Assembly (NCBI GenBank): GCA_963816775.1
Contig: CAWFLX010000059.1
Location: 1 to 64,000 of the forward strand
DNA length: 64,000 bases
DNA from: JAFAXD01 sp963816775
GTDB taxonomy: Bacteria > Pseudomonadota > Alphaproteobacteria > Rhizobiales > Xanthobacteraceae
Direction of reading: 5' to 3'
Both the position numbers and the translations under genes were made by a program. Below are positions 34,659 through 43,280 of this stretch, in pieces. The notes under the pieces were generated by a model. It was not told the origin of the DNA and searched no databases. It saw only the letters and a program-made list of their open reading frames with translations. Numbering within the stretch: position 1 is the first letter of the stretch; every line of letters starts with the position of its first letter.

Positions 34659-35895
34659 CTCTGCCGGCGCGACCTCGGCCACTCAGCTCTTTTTTCTGCG
34701 CCTTGATCTCATTGAACTTGGCAGCGGCGCGTTCGAATTTCTCGTTGAAGAGCCACATTGCGTTGAGAATCTCGCGGAAGGTTGCCGATGTTTTGGCCCT
34801 GTCAGCTTGCCCGTAGGCGAACATGCTGTTGTTGCGCAGATATCCCATGATGGTCGGGTCGGAAACTCTGTAGGTGGCCACATTACCTGAAGCGAGAGCG
34901 GCCTTGGTCGGGCTCGGAATAATCTGAATGAGCTCGAACAGCTTCATTTGATCGATCGGATTAGGCAACGCTTTGGCGATCGCCGGTATTTGCTGGAAAA
35001 GGTTGGCGTGCGCATTCATCAGGCCGTCCCGCACGGCGGTCCAGTGATTGTAACGATGGTCCGAATTGCCAACCCGCGCCTCCTCCTTGTCATCGCGGGC
35101 GATCAGCGCGGGATCGAACGCCGCAATCGACTTTTTGATCGCGGCCCACTTGGCCTGACCATTTTGGTCTTCGGGCACGCCGGTTTGCAGGCTTCCCTTG
35201 TACTTGTTCGAGCGGGCGTTTCCGATGTTTTGGTTGCCGTTGGTCTCGGCGAAAAACAGGCCCAGGCTGATACGGCCTGCCGCGTCGGCATTTGCCGGAT
35301 CGAGGCCCTTGGCCCGAGCAATCGCGGTTCCCAAGTCGACCACGTCCTTGAATGGTGTCTCCGAATTCTGCGCGTTGGCGGGCGGAGCCTGCATGATCTT
35401 GAAGATATTCGTGTACTCATCGATCAGCGGCTCGTTATCGGCATCGAAGTAGGCCGGGGGAATCCCGAATTTATTCGGCCGCCCGATCTTGGACGGCAGC
35501 ACGTCGGTGAGATCCTTGTACGTGCTCATCATGTTGTTGCGCGCAAGGTAGAGGGCCTGGCCGGGCAGGTTGGGCAGCGGCTGCTTCGAATTGATCTGTG
35601 CGCGCCGCTGGCTCAGGATCGATTTAAATTGGCTCAGCGCATTGTTGTACGCATTGAACGCATCGGATTGCGATTGCGTGAGCGCGGCCGGTTGAGCGTG
35701 TGCGGAGGACATGAAACGCAGATTGCCGATTTTGGCCGTGACAATTGACGCCATCGCGTTGGTGATCACATCGATGACGCTGGAGCACGGCGTGAAGAAA
35801 AGCCCGAGAGCAAGCGCTGCCGCGCGCGTAGTTGCCCATAGAGCGGTCTCGCCAAACTGAGACAAGTGAGCGGCGGTATCGCTTGTTTTTCCCAT
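34579..35895 (-). CDS. Hypothetical exported protein
   Basis: A 438-residue protein of no family I recognise. A hydrophobic stretch near residues 22-45 (TRAAALALGLFFTPCSSVID) may be a membrane anchor. The rest is soluble, with AFNAYNNALSQFKSILSQRR, GLFFAETNGNQNIGNARSNKY and a basic C-terminus. The GNQNIG and SNKYKGSLQTG pieces recall peptidoglycan-related or lysozyme-like loops, but this is not strong enough for a call. Base composition fits a real gene. It overlaps the cytochrome-like gene tail to tail by 80 bases. Confidence 0.6.
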   Translation of the reverse strand: MGKTSDTAAHLSQFGETALWATTRAAALALGLFFTPCSSVIDVITNAMASIVTAKIGNLRFMSSAHAQPAALTQSQSDAFNAYNNALSQFKSILSQRRAQINSKQPLPNLPGQALYLARNNMMSTYKDLTDVLPSKIGRPNKFGIPPAYFDADNEPLIDEYTNIFKIMQAPPANAQNSETPFKDVVDLGTAIARAKGLDPANADAAGRISLGLFFAETNGNQNIGNARSNKYKGSLQTGVPEDQNGQAKWAAIKKSIAAFDPALIARDDKEEARVGNSDHRYNHWTAVRDGLMNAHANLFQQIPAIAKALPNPIDQMKLFELIQIIPSPTKAALASGNVATYRVSDPTIMGYLRNNSMFAYGQADRAKTSATFREILNAMWLFNEKFERAAAKFNEIKAQKKELSGRGRAGRAIQPEWLSRLPSHSSAPCLSIFRRGS

Positions 35896-36113
35896 GGCAG
35901 TTGCAATGCCTCGGTTTTTACCAGGTGCAGTCGGCGGATCGTAAACACGGAACGCGCCGCTTGGCGAGGTGACTTTCTACGGCAACTCTCCCCTCACGGA
36001 TAGCGAGCCGGCCTCCGGTTGCGGGAAGAGCCGAGGCAGCGAGGCAATTACGGGGCATGAGGTGCGGCCGCGCTGGTTGACATCTGGCCGAAGGGCTGGA
36101 CGGCTCGCTCACG

Positions 36114-36241
36114 CCAGCACCGCGACCCATTTCTACAAGAACCTGGCGATTGCAGGTAGGCTCTTCGATGTGATGGTCTATGGCGAACCGGAGGGACAGA
36201 CGTGGTCAATTCTCACGGCCATTTCGCCTGGTACGAATTGA
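36114..36241 (+). pseudogene. Possible DoxX-family C-terminal remnant
   Basis: Within the 306-base gap, an open frame ends in THFYKNLAIAGRLFDVMVYG. This resembles the C-terminal segment of DoxX proteins (H-F-x-KNLAIAGG-L-hydrophobic), but the preceding membrane helices are absent. It is probably a fragment of a lost membrane protein gene. It overlaps the start of the VOC gene. Confidence 0.3.
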
Positions 36242-37047
36242 TGACGACGGATGTGGAGGGCGCCAAGGCTTTCTACACCAGCGTCATGGGCTGGAATGCG
36301 CACGACGCATCCCTGCCGGATAGAACCTATGTCTTGTTCACCGCCGGAGAGGCGCCAGTGAGCGGGATGATGAATCTGCCGGAAACCGCGAGCACGGCGG
36401 GGGGCAAGCCTTGTTGGGTCGGATATGTCGGGGTCGAAGATGCGGACGCTACTGCCGACCGGATCAAACGCCTTGGCGGAGCCGTGCACATCCCACCGAC
36501 CGATATCCCGAACATCAGCCGCTTTTCGGTGTTCGCTGACCCGCAAACGGCGACGCTCGCCTTGCTCCAGTCGCTAAGTCCCGACCACGGGCAGCCTGCC
36601 GAGATCGGGGCCCCGGGTCGCGTGAGCTGGCGCGAACTGTTCGCCGCCGACCGGGAGAAGGCGCTGGCTTTTTACAGCGCGGTTTTTGGCTGGCAGAAGG
36701 CGCACACGAATGTCAGCGAGGCGGGCACATATCAGTTGTTCTCTGCCGGAGGGCAGACGATTGGCGGCATGCTGACCAAGCCGCCGATGATGCCGGTTCC
36801 ATTTTGGCTTTACTATTTCAACATCGACAACGTCCAGGCGGCGGCGCAGCGCGTGACAGCTTGCGGCGGTCAGATCCTTGACGGCCCCCTTGAAGTGCTG
36901 GGCGGCAGTTGGATCGTGCAATGCGCGGACCCGCAGGGCGCGATATTCGCGCTGGAGGGAAAGCGGGGCCGCAGCTCTATTGGATATTTCGAGCGCGTCG
37001 CATCGCGCGATCGTTCCAGCGCGCCGGGCCGGCGATGGTCCTGGTAA
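36202..37047 (+). CDS. VOC family protein with two glyoxalase-like domains
   Basis: A 281-residue protein with two VOC modules: residues about 6-125 (HFAWYELMTTDVEGAKAFY, SRFSVFADPQTATLALLQ) and about 138-260 (VSWRELFAADREKALAFY, WIVQCADPQGAIFALEG). Each has the paired beta-alpha-beta-beta-beta units and acidic or His metal positions of glyoxalase/dioxygenase-like proteins such as the 27 kDa antigen Cfp30B type. GTG 36202 gives the natural start VNSHGHFAWYEL. Function uncertain. Confidence 0.88.
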   Translation: MVNSHGHFAWYELMTTDVEGAKAFYTSVMGWNAHDASLPDRTYVLFTAGEAPVSGMMNLPETASTAGGKPCWVGYVGVEDADATADRIKRLGGAVHIPPTDIPNISRFSVFADPQTATLALLQSLSPDHGQPAEIGAPGRVSWRELFAADREKALAFYSAVFGWQKAHTNVSEAGTYQLFSAGGQTIGGMLTKPPMMPVPFWLYYFNIDNVQAAAQRVTACGGQILDGPLEVLGGSWIVQCADPQGAIFALEGKRGRSSIGYFERVASRDRSSAPGRRWSW

Positions 37048-37101
37048 GGCTGGGTTGATTAGTTGCCGACCCGAGCCACCGCTGGAATCGGCGATGGAGG
37101 G

Positions 37102-38586
37102 TCAGGTCGTCAAATCGGAATCGCTCGATGTCGTGCCGCGACCAAGCGCAAATTGACCGACCGGGCCCTCGACGTGGAATTTGAGTCCGGTCATCTTCGC
37201 GAACAGCTCGATATTGGTGCTTCCGATTGCGCATCCGCCGAGCCCCATGTCGGCCGCCATCATGTAGAAAGTTTGAGTCAATACGCCAACGTCCTTCAGA
37301 ATGAGCGCATAGGCGATCGAGCTGTATTTCCATGAAATCCGGCCAAAGCGTGCGGCGATCGTGATCAAGATTTGGGGCGCCGCCGGCGCATCCATCGCAA
37401 ATTTGGCCGCGGTCAACAACGCTTCGAGCTGTTGTGTACGCGCGCCGATCGACACAAGAGCGTGTCCGCCGGCGTCGTAATGATAGAATCCTCGGGCAAG
37501 CCCCTCGCATTTGTCGACCGCCAGGTAGAGTTCAAGCTCGTAGCTGGCACCAGCGGACGGATACGGCCTGACGGCGTGCTCGACCAATGGACGGGCGTCG
37601 CCGAGGTCGACCGTGCTGCTCCACCTCGACTGAACACGCGCGGTGTTGTCTAGAAATCGCGAAAGCTCGGCCAACGAGATGGGGTTTCGATCATCGAAGC
37701 TGCGGGTCGAGTGACGTTCGTGGAGTAGCTTTGCAACCGGCGAGGCCGCCTCCGAATGCTTATCAGCGAACTCGCGCAGATCGATCTTCTTCCCGCGCCA
37801 GCGGGGCCGTACTGCCGGTGGCGGCGGCATAACGTCCGCATATGGATAAAGCCCGCCTAGCGGATTGGCCTGCCGGCCTTCCGTGCTGCGCGTGTGAAAC
37901 AGAAGATCGTGAAAGTCCCAAAGAACGAGGTTGTGGTCACCTTCCGTCGATCGGAGGCCACGCTCGCCGGCAACGTCGATCTTGAACAGGATTTCGCAAT
38001 CGACCAACAGGGCAAGAAACTCGACGCCCGGAAAACCCTCCTGCCGACGCAGCTGTTTGATTTGTTGTGGCGTGGACAATGTGGTGATGGTGCTGGCGAT
38101 CTTTGGATTGCAAATTTTGAACAACGCGCCGGCGCGTGGCGATTCCAGCACCATCTCATTGCCGCGCCGTCGCATGTACGCAAACCGTGACAGGACGAGA
38201 ACGTCGGCGTTGTCGAGCTGGGGCGTTGCCGGCCAATAATCGGCAACCTGCGGTTCGATGACGACGAGATCTTCGTCGCTTCGCGATCGCTGCAGGTGGT
38301 ACTCCAACAGACCGCGCCTCGCCAATCGTCGGACCAAGACTTGAATTTCCTGATCGACCTCCCGGGTGCCAGACGCGAACGCGGCAAGCGGCAGACCGGT
38401 GCGCAGGTCCTGTGCGCGCTCTGCGGCGTCTGCGCTGAAGCGTCCCAGATCGACTGAATAACCATCGAAGCAGGCGATGATTGTTCCGTTCGCTTGCGCT
38501 TCGAGCGTCACGTGACCGGTGACGCGGGCGGAAACCGTTGGCCGCGCCCGTCGCGCTCTCTTTGCTTTGATTTCGCGCGGGCGCAA
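37102..38586 (-). CDS. SagB/ThcOx-type azoline dehydrogenase of a TOMM cluster
   Basis: A 494-residue FMN-dependent dehydrogenase. An N-terminal half (about 1-270) like leader-recognition or other SagB N-domains is followed by a nitroreductase-fold half with LLHERHSTRSFDDRNPISLAEL, RPYPSAGASYELELYLAV and GVLTQTFYMMAADMGLGGC. In TOMM pathways this enzyme oxidises thiazolines and oxazolines to thiazoles and oxazoles. It lies 12 bases downstream of the cyclodehydratase gene, on the same strand as it and the precursor. The assignment follows from domain content plus context. Confidence 0.9.
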   Translation of the reverse strand: MRPREIKAKRARRARPTVSARVTGHVTLEAQANGTIIACFDGYSVDLGRFSADAAERAQDLRTGLPLAAFASGTREVDQEIQVLVRRLARRGLLEYHLQRSRSDEDLVVIEPQVADYWPATPQLDNADVLVLSRFAYMRRRGNEMVLESPRAGALFKICNPKIASTITTLSTPQQIKQLRRQEGFPGVEFLALLVDCEILFKIDVAGERGLRSTEGDHNLVLWDFHDLLFHTRSTEGRQANPLGGLYPYADVMPPPPAVRPRWRGKKIDLREFADKHSEAASPVAKLLHERHSTRSFDDRNPISLAELSRFLDNTARVQSRWSSTVDLGDARPLVEHAVRPYPSAGASYELELYLAVDKCEGLARGFYHYDAGGHALVSIGARTQQLEALLTAAKFAMDAPAAPQILITIAARFGRISWKYSSIAYALILKDVGVLTQTFYMMAADMGLGGCAIGSTNIELFAKMTGLKFHVEGPVGQFALGRGTTSSDSDLTT

Positions 38587-38598
38587 GCCGGATAACCC

Positions 38599-40863
38599 TC
38601 AGGTGTGAGGGTGAAGTGGATTGAGCTCGTTTTCCGACAGCGGCCGGTCGCGCAATCCGAGCTTTACTGGAACCTCGTAAAGGCGGCCGGGTGCGAAGCG
38701 GCGATAGAAATGCCGCAGTCCCGGAACGATCACTCTAACCACCGGCACCTCGATATCGGGCCGCGTTTGATCGAGGACCAGAACGTCGAGTCCCGCTCGC
38801 TCAGCGAGACGCACACAAGCGCTCACCTGTTCGCGCGTGTCGAGACTGCCGAACTCGGAGCCGAAGCCGAGTTGAAGCGCGGGATTGTCGCCTGGGATTA
38901 AAAAGGGATGCTCGCTCAGGCGCAACGGAGTTGTGCCATCAAGGCTTGATTTCTCTCCCGTCCCGCCGCCCATCAGACCGATCGACAGGAACTGATTCAA
39001 CTCGGTGAGCGCGCGCAGCAGAGCGATTCGGGCGTCAAAGTGCGCGCCGGATCCAAACTCGATATTTTCCTGTCCGTTTTGCATCCAATGCAATATCGCC
39101 ACAAAGGTTGGGATCTCGAGATCGCTGGTAACGTCGAGCACCCAAAGCCGGCGTCCCGCGTCCGCGAGCTGGGACTGGAGATCACGGGCGTAGGAATCGT
39201 TGAATTGGCCTAGGTCGACTGCCGCTCGCTGTAACCGATTGTACCACCAGATTGCGTATGCATCCCGTTCCACCAGCTCGAGGAAGCCCTGGACGATTGC
39301 TTCCGCGAGCGTGTTGCCTGCCGCACAGCCGTTGGAATCCGCGTTGATCTGACCGGGCCCCCTGTAGAAAAAATATAGCAGGCCGGTGGGAAGATATTTG
39401 AAGCGTTGGTCGCGCAGCGACCAGACCGGTGACCACTCGATCTTGGCCGATCGATCGAATCGGGCCGGCGGCGAAGACGTCTCGTCCGGGGCGGTGGTCG
39501 TCGACGCTTGGTCCCGCTCGTACTGCGCGTCGCTGAACAGCAAGACATCATTTGGAAGAATCGCGTCGCCCGGCGGAAAATCTGTGAACCGACGCGTCAC
39601 TCTGATCTCGTCGCCCTGAAAAATTCCCGAATAACGCTCGATCGCCTCCATCAGCGCACTGGCTTCCCCCTGCTCGGCCGTGCTGCCCTTGCCGAAGCTG
39701 CCACCGCTTAGACCTGCCCTGAGTTCATTCAACGTCCTGGCGGGAGCCGAGAAATTGTGCCCCGCATAGTAGTTGGTGTTCAACGGTAACTCGGCTTCGA
39801 TCCGTTCGAGGCGCGAGACGACGCCGGTGAGAGGGCTCACATGCTTTCGAAACCGCGCAACCGTGGCCCTTGGCGCAACGGTCCGATATCCCCCGCTTGT
39901 CATGACCAGTTTGCTGCCGCCGCCAATCTCGACGGGCACTGGCGCACGTCTTGGGTCGCGCAGCGCCTTGCGGCCACAGCTTGGACATTGCGGGCGGGCT
40001 GCGACGTAATGCTTGACGATCGTCAAGCCCAACAGGTCCAGGCTAATGATGTGATCGGACAACTCCGTCCGAAAATCGGTGGCGATCGCTTTCGCAATTT
40101 CGACCGCTGCAAGCTGGATGGCACCCTGTCCAAGCGTTTGCTGAGCCAGCGGCGAAACGGCTATGCGTTGGGCCTGTTCACGGTTGAGAAGCGCCCTGAT
40201 CTCGCGGTTGCGTTTCATGCGCTCAGCAAGACAGGTCCAGCAGGCGCTCTTGCCGGGACGTAACACCGGCCCAACCAGGGGAAAAATGCCGGAAGGTTGC
40301 ACGAGGAGCCAGGGCGTATGGTCCGACAAATGTTGCCGGTTCAGATCGGCCAGTCGTCCTTCGAGATAATCGTTCACCAGGGTAACCGTCAGATCGGGGG
40401 AGCGCTTGACGACGCGAACGCCCAGACCGCTTAGGGCATCTGAGAGCTCGGTTGCGCCCTGCACGTCGATCGCTTGCAGGCGGACACGACAGCTCTGGAG
40501 ATTTCTCTCAGCGGTGCTCGGCGATAGACCGAGGCTCGCCCAATAGGCCGCTACGGTGTCATCGAACGCGTACGATTCCAGCAGGACATGGCGGCGGTCG
40601 ACCAGCCGCTTCAAGGCTTCGGCGATTTTGTCAGATGGAAATTCGCGCTCGAGCCCGCGAATGAGCTCGCGAACGCTTCTTCCACCCTCAACGATCGCGG
40701 ACGCCAGCGCGCAATAGAGTTCACCATGAAGAAAGAACTTGCGGTCCTCGGAATAGAGGCACACGACGTCGGGCGGCAGCGTATAAACGGTGAAATTCGG
40801 CGCGAACTGCGGGATTTTTTTGCTGTCGCGCTGTGTAAAGCCTGTCCCGCGGTCGCTTGTCAT
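38599..40863 (-). CDS. TOMM cyclodehydratase: fused ThiF-like leader-binding domain and YcaO domain
   Basis: A 754-residue fused C/D protein (TruD-like). Residues about 20-300 form the ocin-ThiF-like domain with two CxxC zinc pairs (C208-x2-C211 in SACWTCLAERM and C293-x2-C296 in PQCPSCGRKA). Residues about 340-754 form the YcaO domain, with the ATP/Mg-binding STAEQGEASALMEAIERYSG and a second conserved block in GCAAGNTLAEAIVQGFLE. The C-terminus is proline-containing (LNPLHPHT), as in azoline-forming YcaOs. It converts Cys/Ser/Thr of the precursor to azolines using ATP. It is co-directional with the precursor upstream and the dehydrogenase downstream. Confidence 0.93.
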   Translation of the reverse strand: MTSDRGTGFTQRDSKKIPQFAPNFTVYTLPPDVVCLYSEDRKFFLHGELYCALASAIVEGGRSVRELIRGLEREFPSDKIAEALKRLVDRRHVLLESYAFDDTVAAYWASLGLSPSTAERNLQSCRVRLQAIDVQGATELSDALSGLGVRVVKRSPDLTVTLVNDYLEGRLADLNRQHLSDHTPWLLVQPSGIFPLVGPVLRPGKSACWTCLAERMKRNREIRALLNREQAQRIAVSPLAQQTLGQGAIQLAAVEIAKAIATDFRTELSDHIISLDLLGLTIVKHYVAARPQCPSCGRKALRDPRRAPVPVEIGGGSKLVMTSGGYRTVAPRATVARFRKHVSPLTGVVSRLERIEAELPLNTNYYAGHNFSAPARTLNELRAGLSGGSFGKGSTAEQGEASALMEAIERYSGIFQGDEIRVTRRFTDFPPGDAILPNDVLLFSDAQYERDQASTTTAPDETSSPPARFDRSAKIEWSPVWSLRDQRFKYLPTGLLYFFYRGPGQINADSNGCAAGNTLAEAIVQGFLELVERDAYAIWWYNRLQRAAVDLGQFNDSYARDLQSQLADAGRRLWVLDVTSDLEIPTFVAILHWMQNGQENIEFGSGAHFDARIALLRALTELNQFLSIGLMGGGTGEKSSLDGTTPLRLSEHPFLIPGDNPALQLGFGSEFGSLDTREQVSACVRLAERAGLDVLVLDQTRPDIEVPVVRVIVPGLRHFYRRFAPGRLYEVPVKLGLRDRPLSENELNPLHPHT

Positions 40864-40933
40864 GAGATCGGTACGCGCACCTTCGCCACACGGAGGCGCG
40901 GCAACCGCTCAGGCACCCAAACAACAGGCCGTC

Positions 40934-40962
40934 GGCTGGGTCGCGCCTTCCTGGACCCAGCC
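40934..40962. promoter_or_regulatory. Stem-loop between TOMM precursor and cyclodehydratase genes
   Basis: The 142-base gap holds a perfect 9-bp inverted repeat GGCTGGGTC / GACCCAGCC with an 11-base loop. There is no T-run. In RiPP operons such hairpins after the precursor often protect or attenuate the message so that precursor exceeds enzyme; that role is inferred here. Confidence 0.5.
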
Positions 40963-41005
40963 ATAACGATGCGCGCCGGTCAACGTAACCGGAGAGCGCG
41001 AAAGT

Positions 41006-41371
41006 CTAGCACCAGCGGCAAGCTCCCCATGACGCACAACATCCGCACCCGCAGCCTCCGCAGCCTCTGCACGCTCGGCAGCCTCTGCAGCCTCTGCAGC
41101 CTCTGCAACCCCACGCAAGTTGCACGCCAGCCTGAGGTGTCCGGGCATTTTCCTTGTCGAAGACATAGAATGTCGCCAGGCTGACGTCGGACATTTCCTC
41201 TTCGCCGAGAGCGAATACGGAACGCGCGTCAATGTCTCGCGACGGCACATTTGCTGTCGGCGCAGTCGCTGCGGCGCCGCCCACCATCGCAAATGACACC
41301 CCGGCGGCTCCAACAACCGGCAAGGCTGTCCTGCGACGCTTTCGCTTCGAGGCTTGTTTCGCTTGCGCCAT
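41006..41371 (-). CDS. TOMM (linear azole-type) precursor peptide, Cys-rich core
   Basis: A 121-residue peptide starting at ATG 41371 behind a strong AGGAGGG. The leader (about 1-86) has a basic start (KRKRRR), a hydrophobic stretch ALPVVGAAGVSFAMVGGAAA and an acidic EEEMSDVSLATFYVFDKEN segment, a likely recognition region. Residues 87-121 are the putative core: WGC followed by RGC-type repeats, then GGCGCGCC, then ASWGACRWC, with 12 Cys (89, 92, 95, 98, 101, 104, 107, 109, 111, 112, 118, 121). Cys after Gly or Ala is the favoured cyclodehydration site. It lies upstream of the C/D and dehydrogenase genes. No exporter, protease or immunity gene is visible next to it. Confidence 0.85.
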   Translation of the reverse strand: MAQAKQASKRKRRRTALPVVGAAGVSFAMVGGAAATAPTANVPSRDIDARSVFALGEEEMSDVSLATFYVFDKENARTPQAGVQLAWGCRGCRGCRGCRACRGCGGCGCGCCASWGACRWC

Positions 41372-41695
41372 GATAGAGCCCTCCTATACCTGCGGAGACG
41401 ATACTCGGGAATGGAACGAGCGCAGACGTAGCATCTTTGGTGCGCACTGCCTAGGATAGAGCCGGGACAATCGATGCACAACCTGGGTCTTCCGGCCGCA
41501 AAGCATTTTGAATTCAGACCTGTGGCTTTGCTTAGCGTGATTTTGTGCGGTTAAGTACCAACGTAACGCCACACCGCATCTCATGAGTGTCGAACTCAAA
41601 GACACCACGACCTGGTTGAGGGCATCGCGTTCGCGGGCATCGGTCACGACCAGGCGTAGCTCACGCAAATGCGGCGTGAGTTCGCGCCTCGCCTG
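41372..41695. other. Upstream region of the TOMM precursor
   Basis: About 320 bases between the precursor and the HpaB-like gene. A 94-codon open frame on the minus strand (41668-41384) has no recognisable domain and no clear ribosome binding site. The region probably holds the promoter of the TOMM operon, but I see no certain -35/-10 boxes. Confidence 0.4.
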
Positions 41696-43168
41696 TCACC
41701 CGCCGATCAGCGTGTTGACCATCGCGATGCCCTTGCTCTTGTCGTAGCGCTGATAGGCCCCGCTGATGATGACTTCCGGGGAACCCGAATGCAGGCGTTC
41801 ATAGAGCTGCTGTCGCCCGCCGAATGAATCGGCGGTCAGCTCCCAGGCCAGCCGGCACAGCCGGTGCCGGTAATCGGCACTGACGTCCTTGCCGCGGCCA
41901 TAGACGTCGAGCAACGGGCGCAGTTGCGGCACGTCGAAATCCTCCGCGGTCGGCGCGAACACCGGTGCGCTGGTCGCCACGTGTTCGAAGATGTTGATGA
42001 TGCGCTCGGAGGTCATGGCGATCAGCGGCCGGATGTGCCCGGTATCGCCGAGCGTGTAATGCCCGCCCGGCGTGCGCACGCAATCGACTTCGGCGGCGCG
42101 CAGCATCCCCTTGAACATGCCCGCGTAGGAGACGAGCTCGCCCATTTCGAGCGCGACATGCGGACGCTTCGCGATGCCGCCGGTCTCGGCGATAAGGTGC
42201 GCGGTGCCGATGATCAGTTCGAGCCGGGCCATGGTCTGCAGTATGCTGGCGTAGCTCGCCCACGACATCACGCGCGAACGGAATAGCGCGTTCGCCGCCT
42301 TCGGCTGACGCATCAGAAAAACCCGCTCCCATGGAATCAGCACGTCGTCGAAGATCATCAGCACGTCCTGCTCGTCGTAGCGGGTCGACAACGGATGATC
42401 GGCGGTCTGCGGCCGCAGGGTGAACGGGTCGCGGCAGATCTGGCGGATGCCGGGCAGGTTGACCGGGCAGGCAAACCAGATCGCGAACTCCTCCTCGTCG
42501 TCGGCCAGCACGTAGGTCGGCGCCACCACCACCTCGTTGCTGAGCGGCCCGAGCGTGACAAAGCGGGCGCCGCGCACGACGACGCCGTTGTCGCGTTCGC
42601 CGACGATGCGCAGGCAGCGGTCGGGGTCCTGGCGCGGGCGCAGCGTCTTGTCCATGTGCGGATCATGCAGGCCGTGCGATAGCGCAAGGTCGTTCTGGCG
42701 GGCGTACGTGAGGTAGCGCGTCGCGTTGTCGCCGAGGCCAGCGTGCAGGGCATTGAGCTCGGCCCGCGTGTCATGGAAGCCGACCAGCATGGCGGCGCAG
42801 AAATCCGGCAACCGTCCGAGCATGCCAAAGCTGCGCTCGGTCCAGATCTCGGTGTTGCGGCGCCGGCGCAGCAGCTCATCCGGCGACGTGGGGGGCAGAT
42901 AAGACACCGATCCGCGCACGCCATCCGGGTCGAGGTAGGTCATGACCTCCTGCGTGCCGGCCTGGTGCTGCAGGTCGTAGAGCCCGGCGAAGGTGGCAAC
43001 CACGTTGCGAAACGCCGGGTGCTGGGTGACATCGGCGACCCGCTCGCCGTGCAACCAGACTTCGCGCCCGTCGCGCAGGCTCTCGATGTAGCGTGCCCCG
43101 TCCATGGTGCCGGGCGCGCCGACACTCTCGGCTCGGCCTCGGGCGGTCGCCTCAACGCGTGGTGACAT
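41696..43168 (-). CDS. 4-hydroxyphenylacetate 3-hydroxylase (HpaB)-family oxygenase
   Basis: A 490-residue FADH2-dependent acyl-CoA-dehydrogenase-fold monooxygenase. It begins with YIESLRDGREVWLHGERVAD, has RRRNTEIWTERSFGMLGRLPDF and DVLMIFDDVLIPWERVFLMR, and ends with YERLHSGSPEVIISG. The family hydroxylates phenols or related rings with reduced flavin from a separate reductase (HpaC type), which is not seen nearby. ATG 43168 follows AGGAGGAG; the ATG 45 bases upstream is less likely. It is divergent from the GntR gene, which probably regulates it. Confidence 0.92.
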   Translation of the reverse strand: MSPRVEATARGRAESVGAPGTMDGARYIESLRDGREVWLHGERVADVTQHPAFRNVVATFAGLYDLQHQAGTQEVMTYLDPDGVRGSVSYLPPTSPDELLRRRRNTEIWTERSFGMLGRLPDFCAAMLVGFHDTRAELNALHAGLGDNATRYLTYARQNDLALSHGLHDPHMDKTLRPRQDPDRCLRIVGERDNGVVVRGARFVTLGPLSNEVVVAPTYVLADDEEEFAIWFACPVNLPGIRQICRDPFTLRPQTADHPLSTRYDEQDVLMIFDDVLIPWERVFLMRQPKAANALFRSRVMSWASYASILQTMARLELIIGTAHLIAETGGIAKRPHVALEMGELVSYAGMFKGMLRAAEVDCVRTPGGHYTLGDTGHIRPLIAMTSERIINIFEHVATSAPVFAPTAEDFDVPQLRPLLDVYGRGKDVSADYRHRLCRLAWELTADSFGGRQQLYERLHSGSPEVIISGAYQRYDKSKGIAMVNTLIGG

Positions 43169-43233
43169 CGTGGACGCTCCTCCTGGCGGCAGCCGCGGTT
43201 CGCTCGGTGCCACCGCTTGCCTTCCGTAAAATC

Positions 43234-43250
43234 TGTATTACAGTTATACA
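43234..43250. promoter_or_regulatory. Likely GntR (FadR-type) operator
   Basis: TGTAT-N7-ATACA, a perfect 5-bp inverted repeat over 17 bases (TGTATTACAGTTATACA), sits in the AT-rich centre of the 112-base gap between the divergent hpaB-like and gntR genes. It is the only AT-rich palindrome in the gap and suits autoregulation by the adjacent FCD-type GntR protein. Confidence 0.6.
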
Positions 43251-43280
43251 CCTGTCAAGCAAACTCCTCGGAAACCACCG

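Noticed and set aside
41050..41115. Short tandem DNA repeats (gcagcctctgca-like), considered as a CRISPR or satellite
   Set aside because: The period is 9 bases and encodes the RGC repeats of the TOMM core in frame; there are no spacers.
40909..41481. Ala/Glu-rich frame overlapping the TOMM precursor
   Set aside because: It is an alternative frame of the same Cys-rich repeats; the precursor frame has the good ribosome binding site and the RiPP-like layout.
41384..41668. 94-residue minus-strand protein upstream of the TOMM precursor
   Set aside because: No domain, poor start context and basic, low-quality composition; not supportable as a gene.
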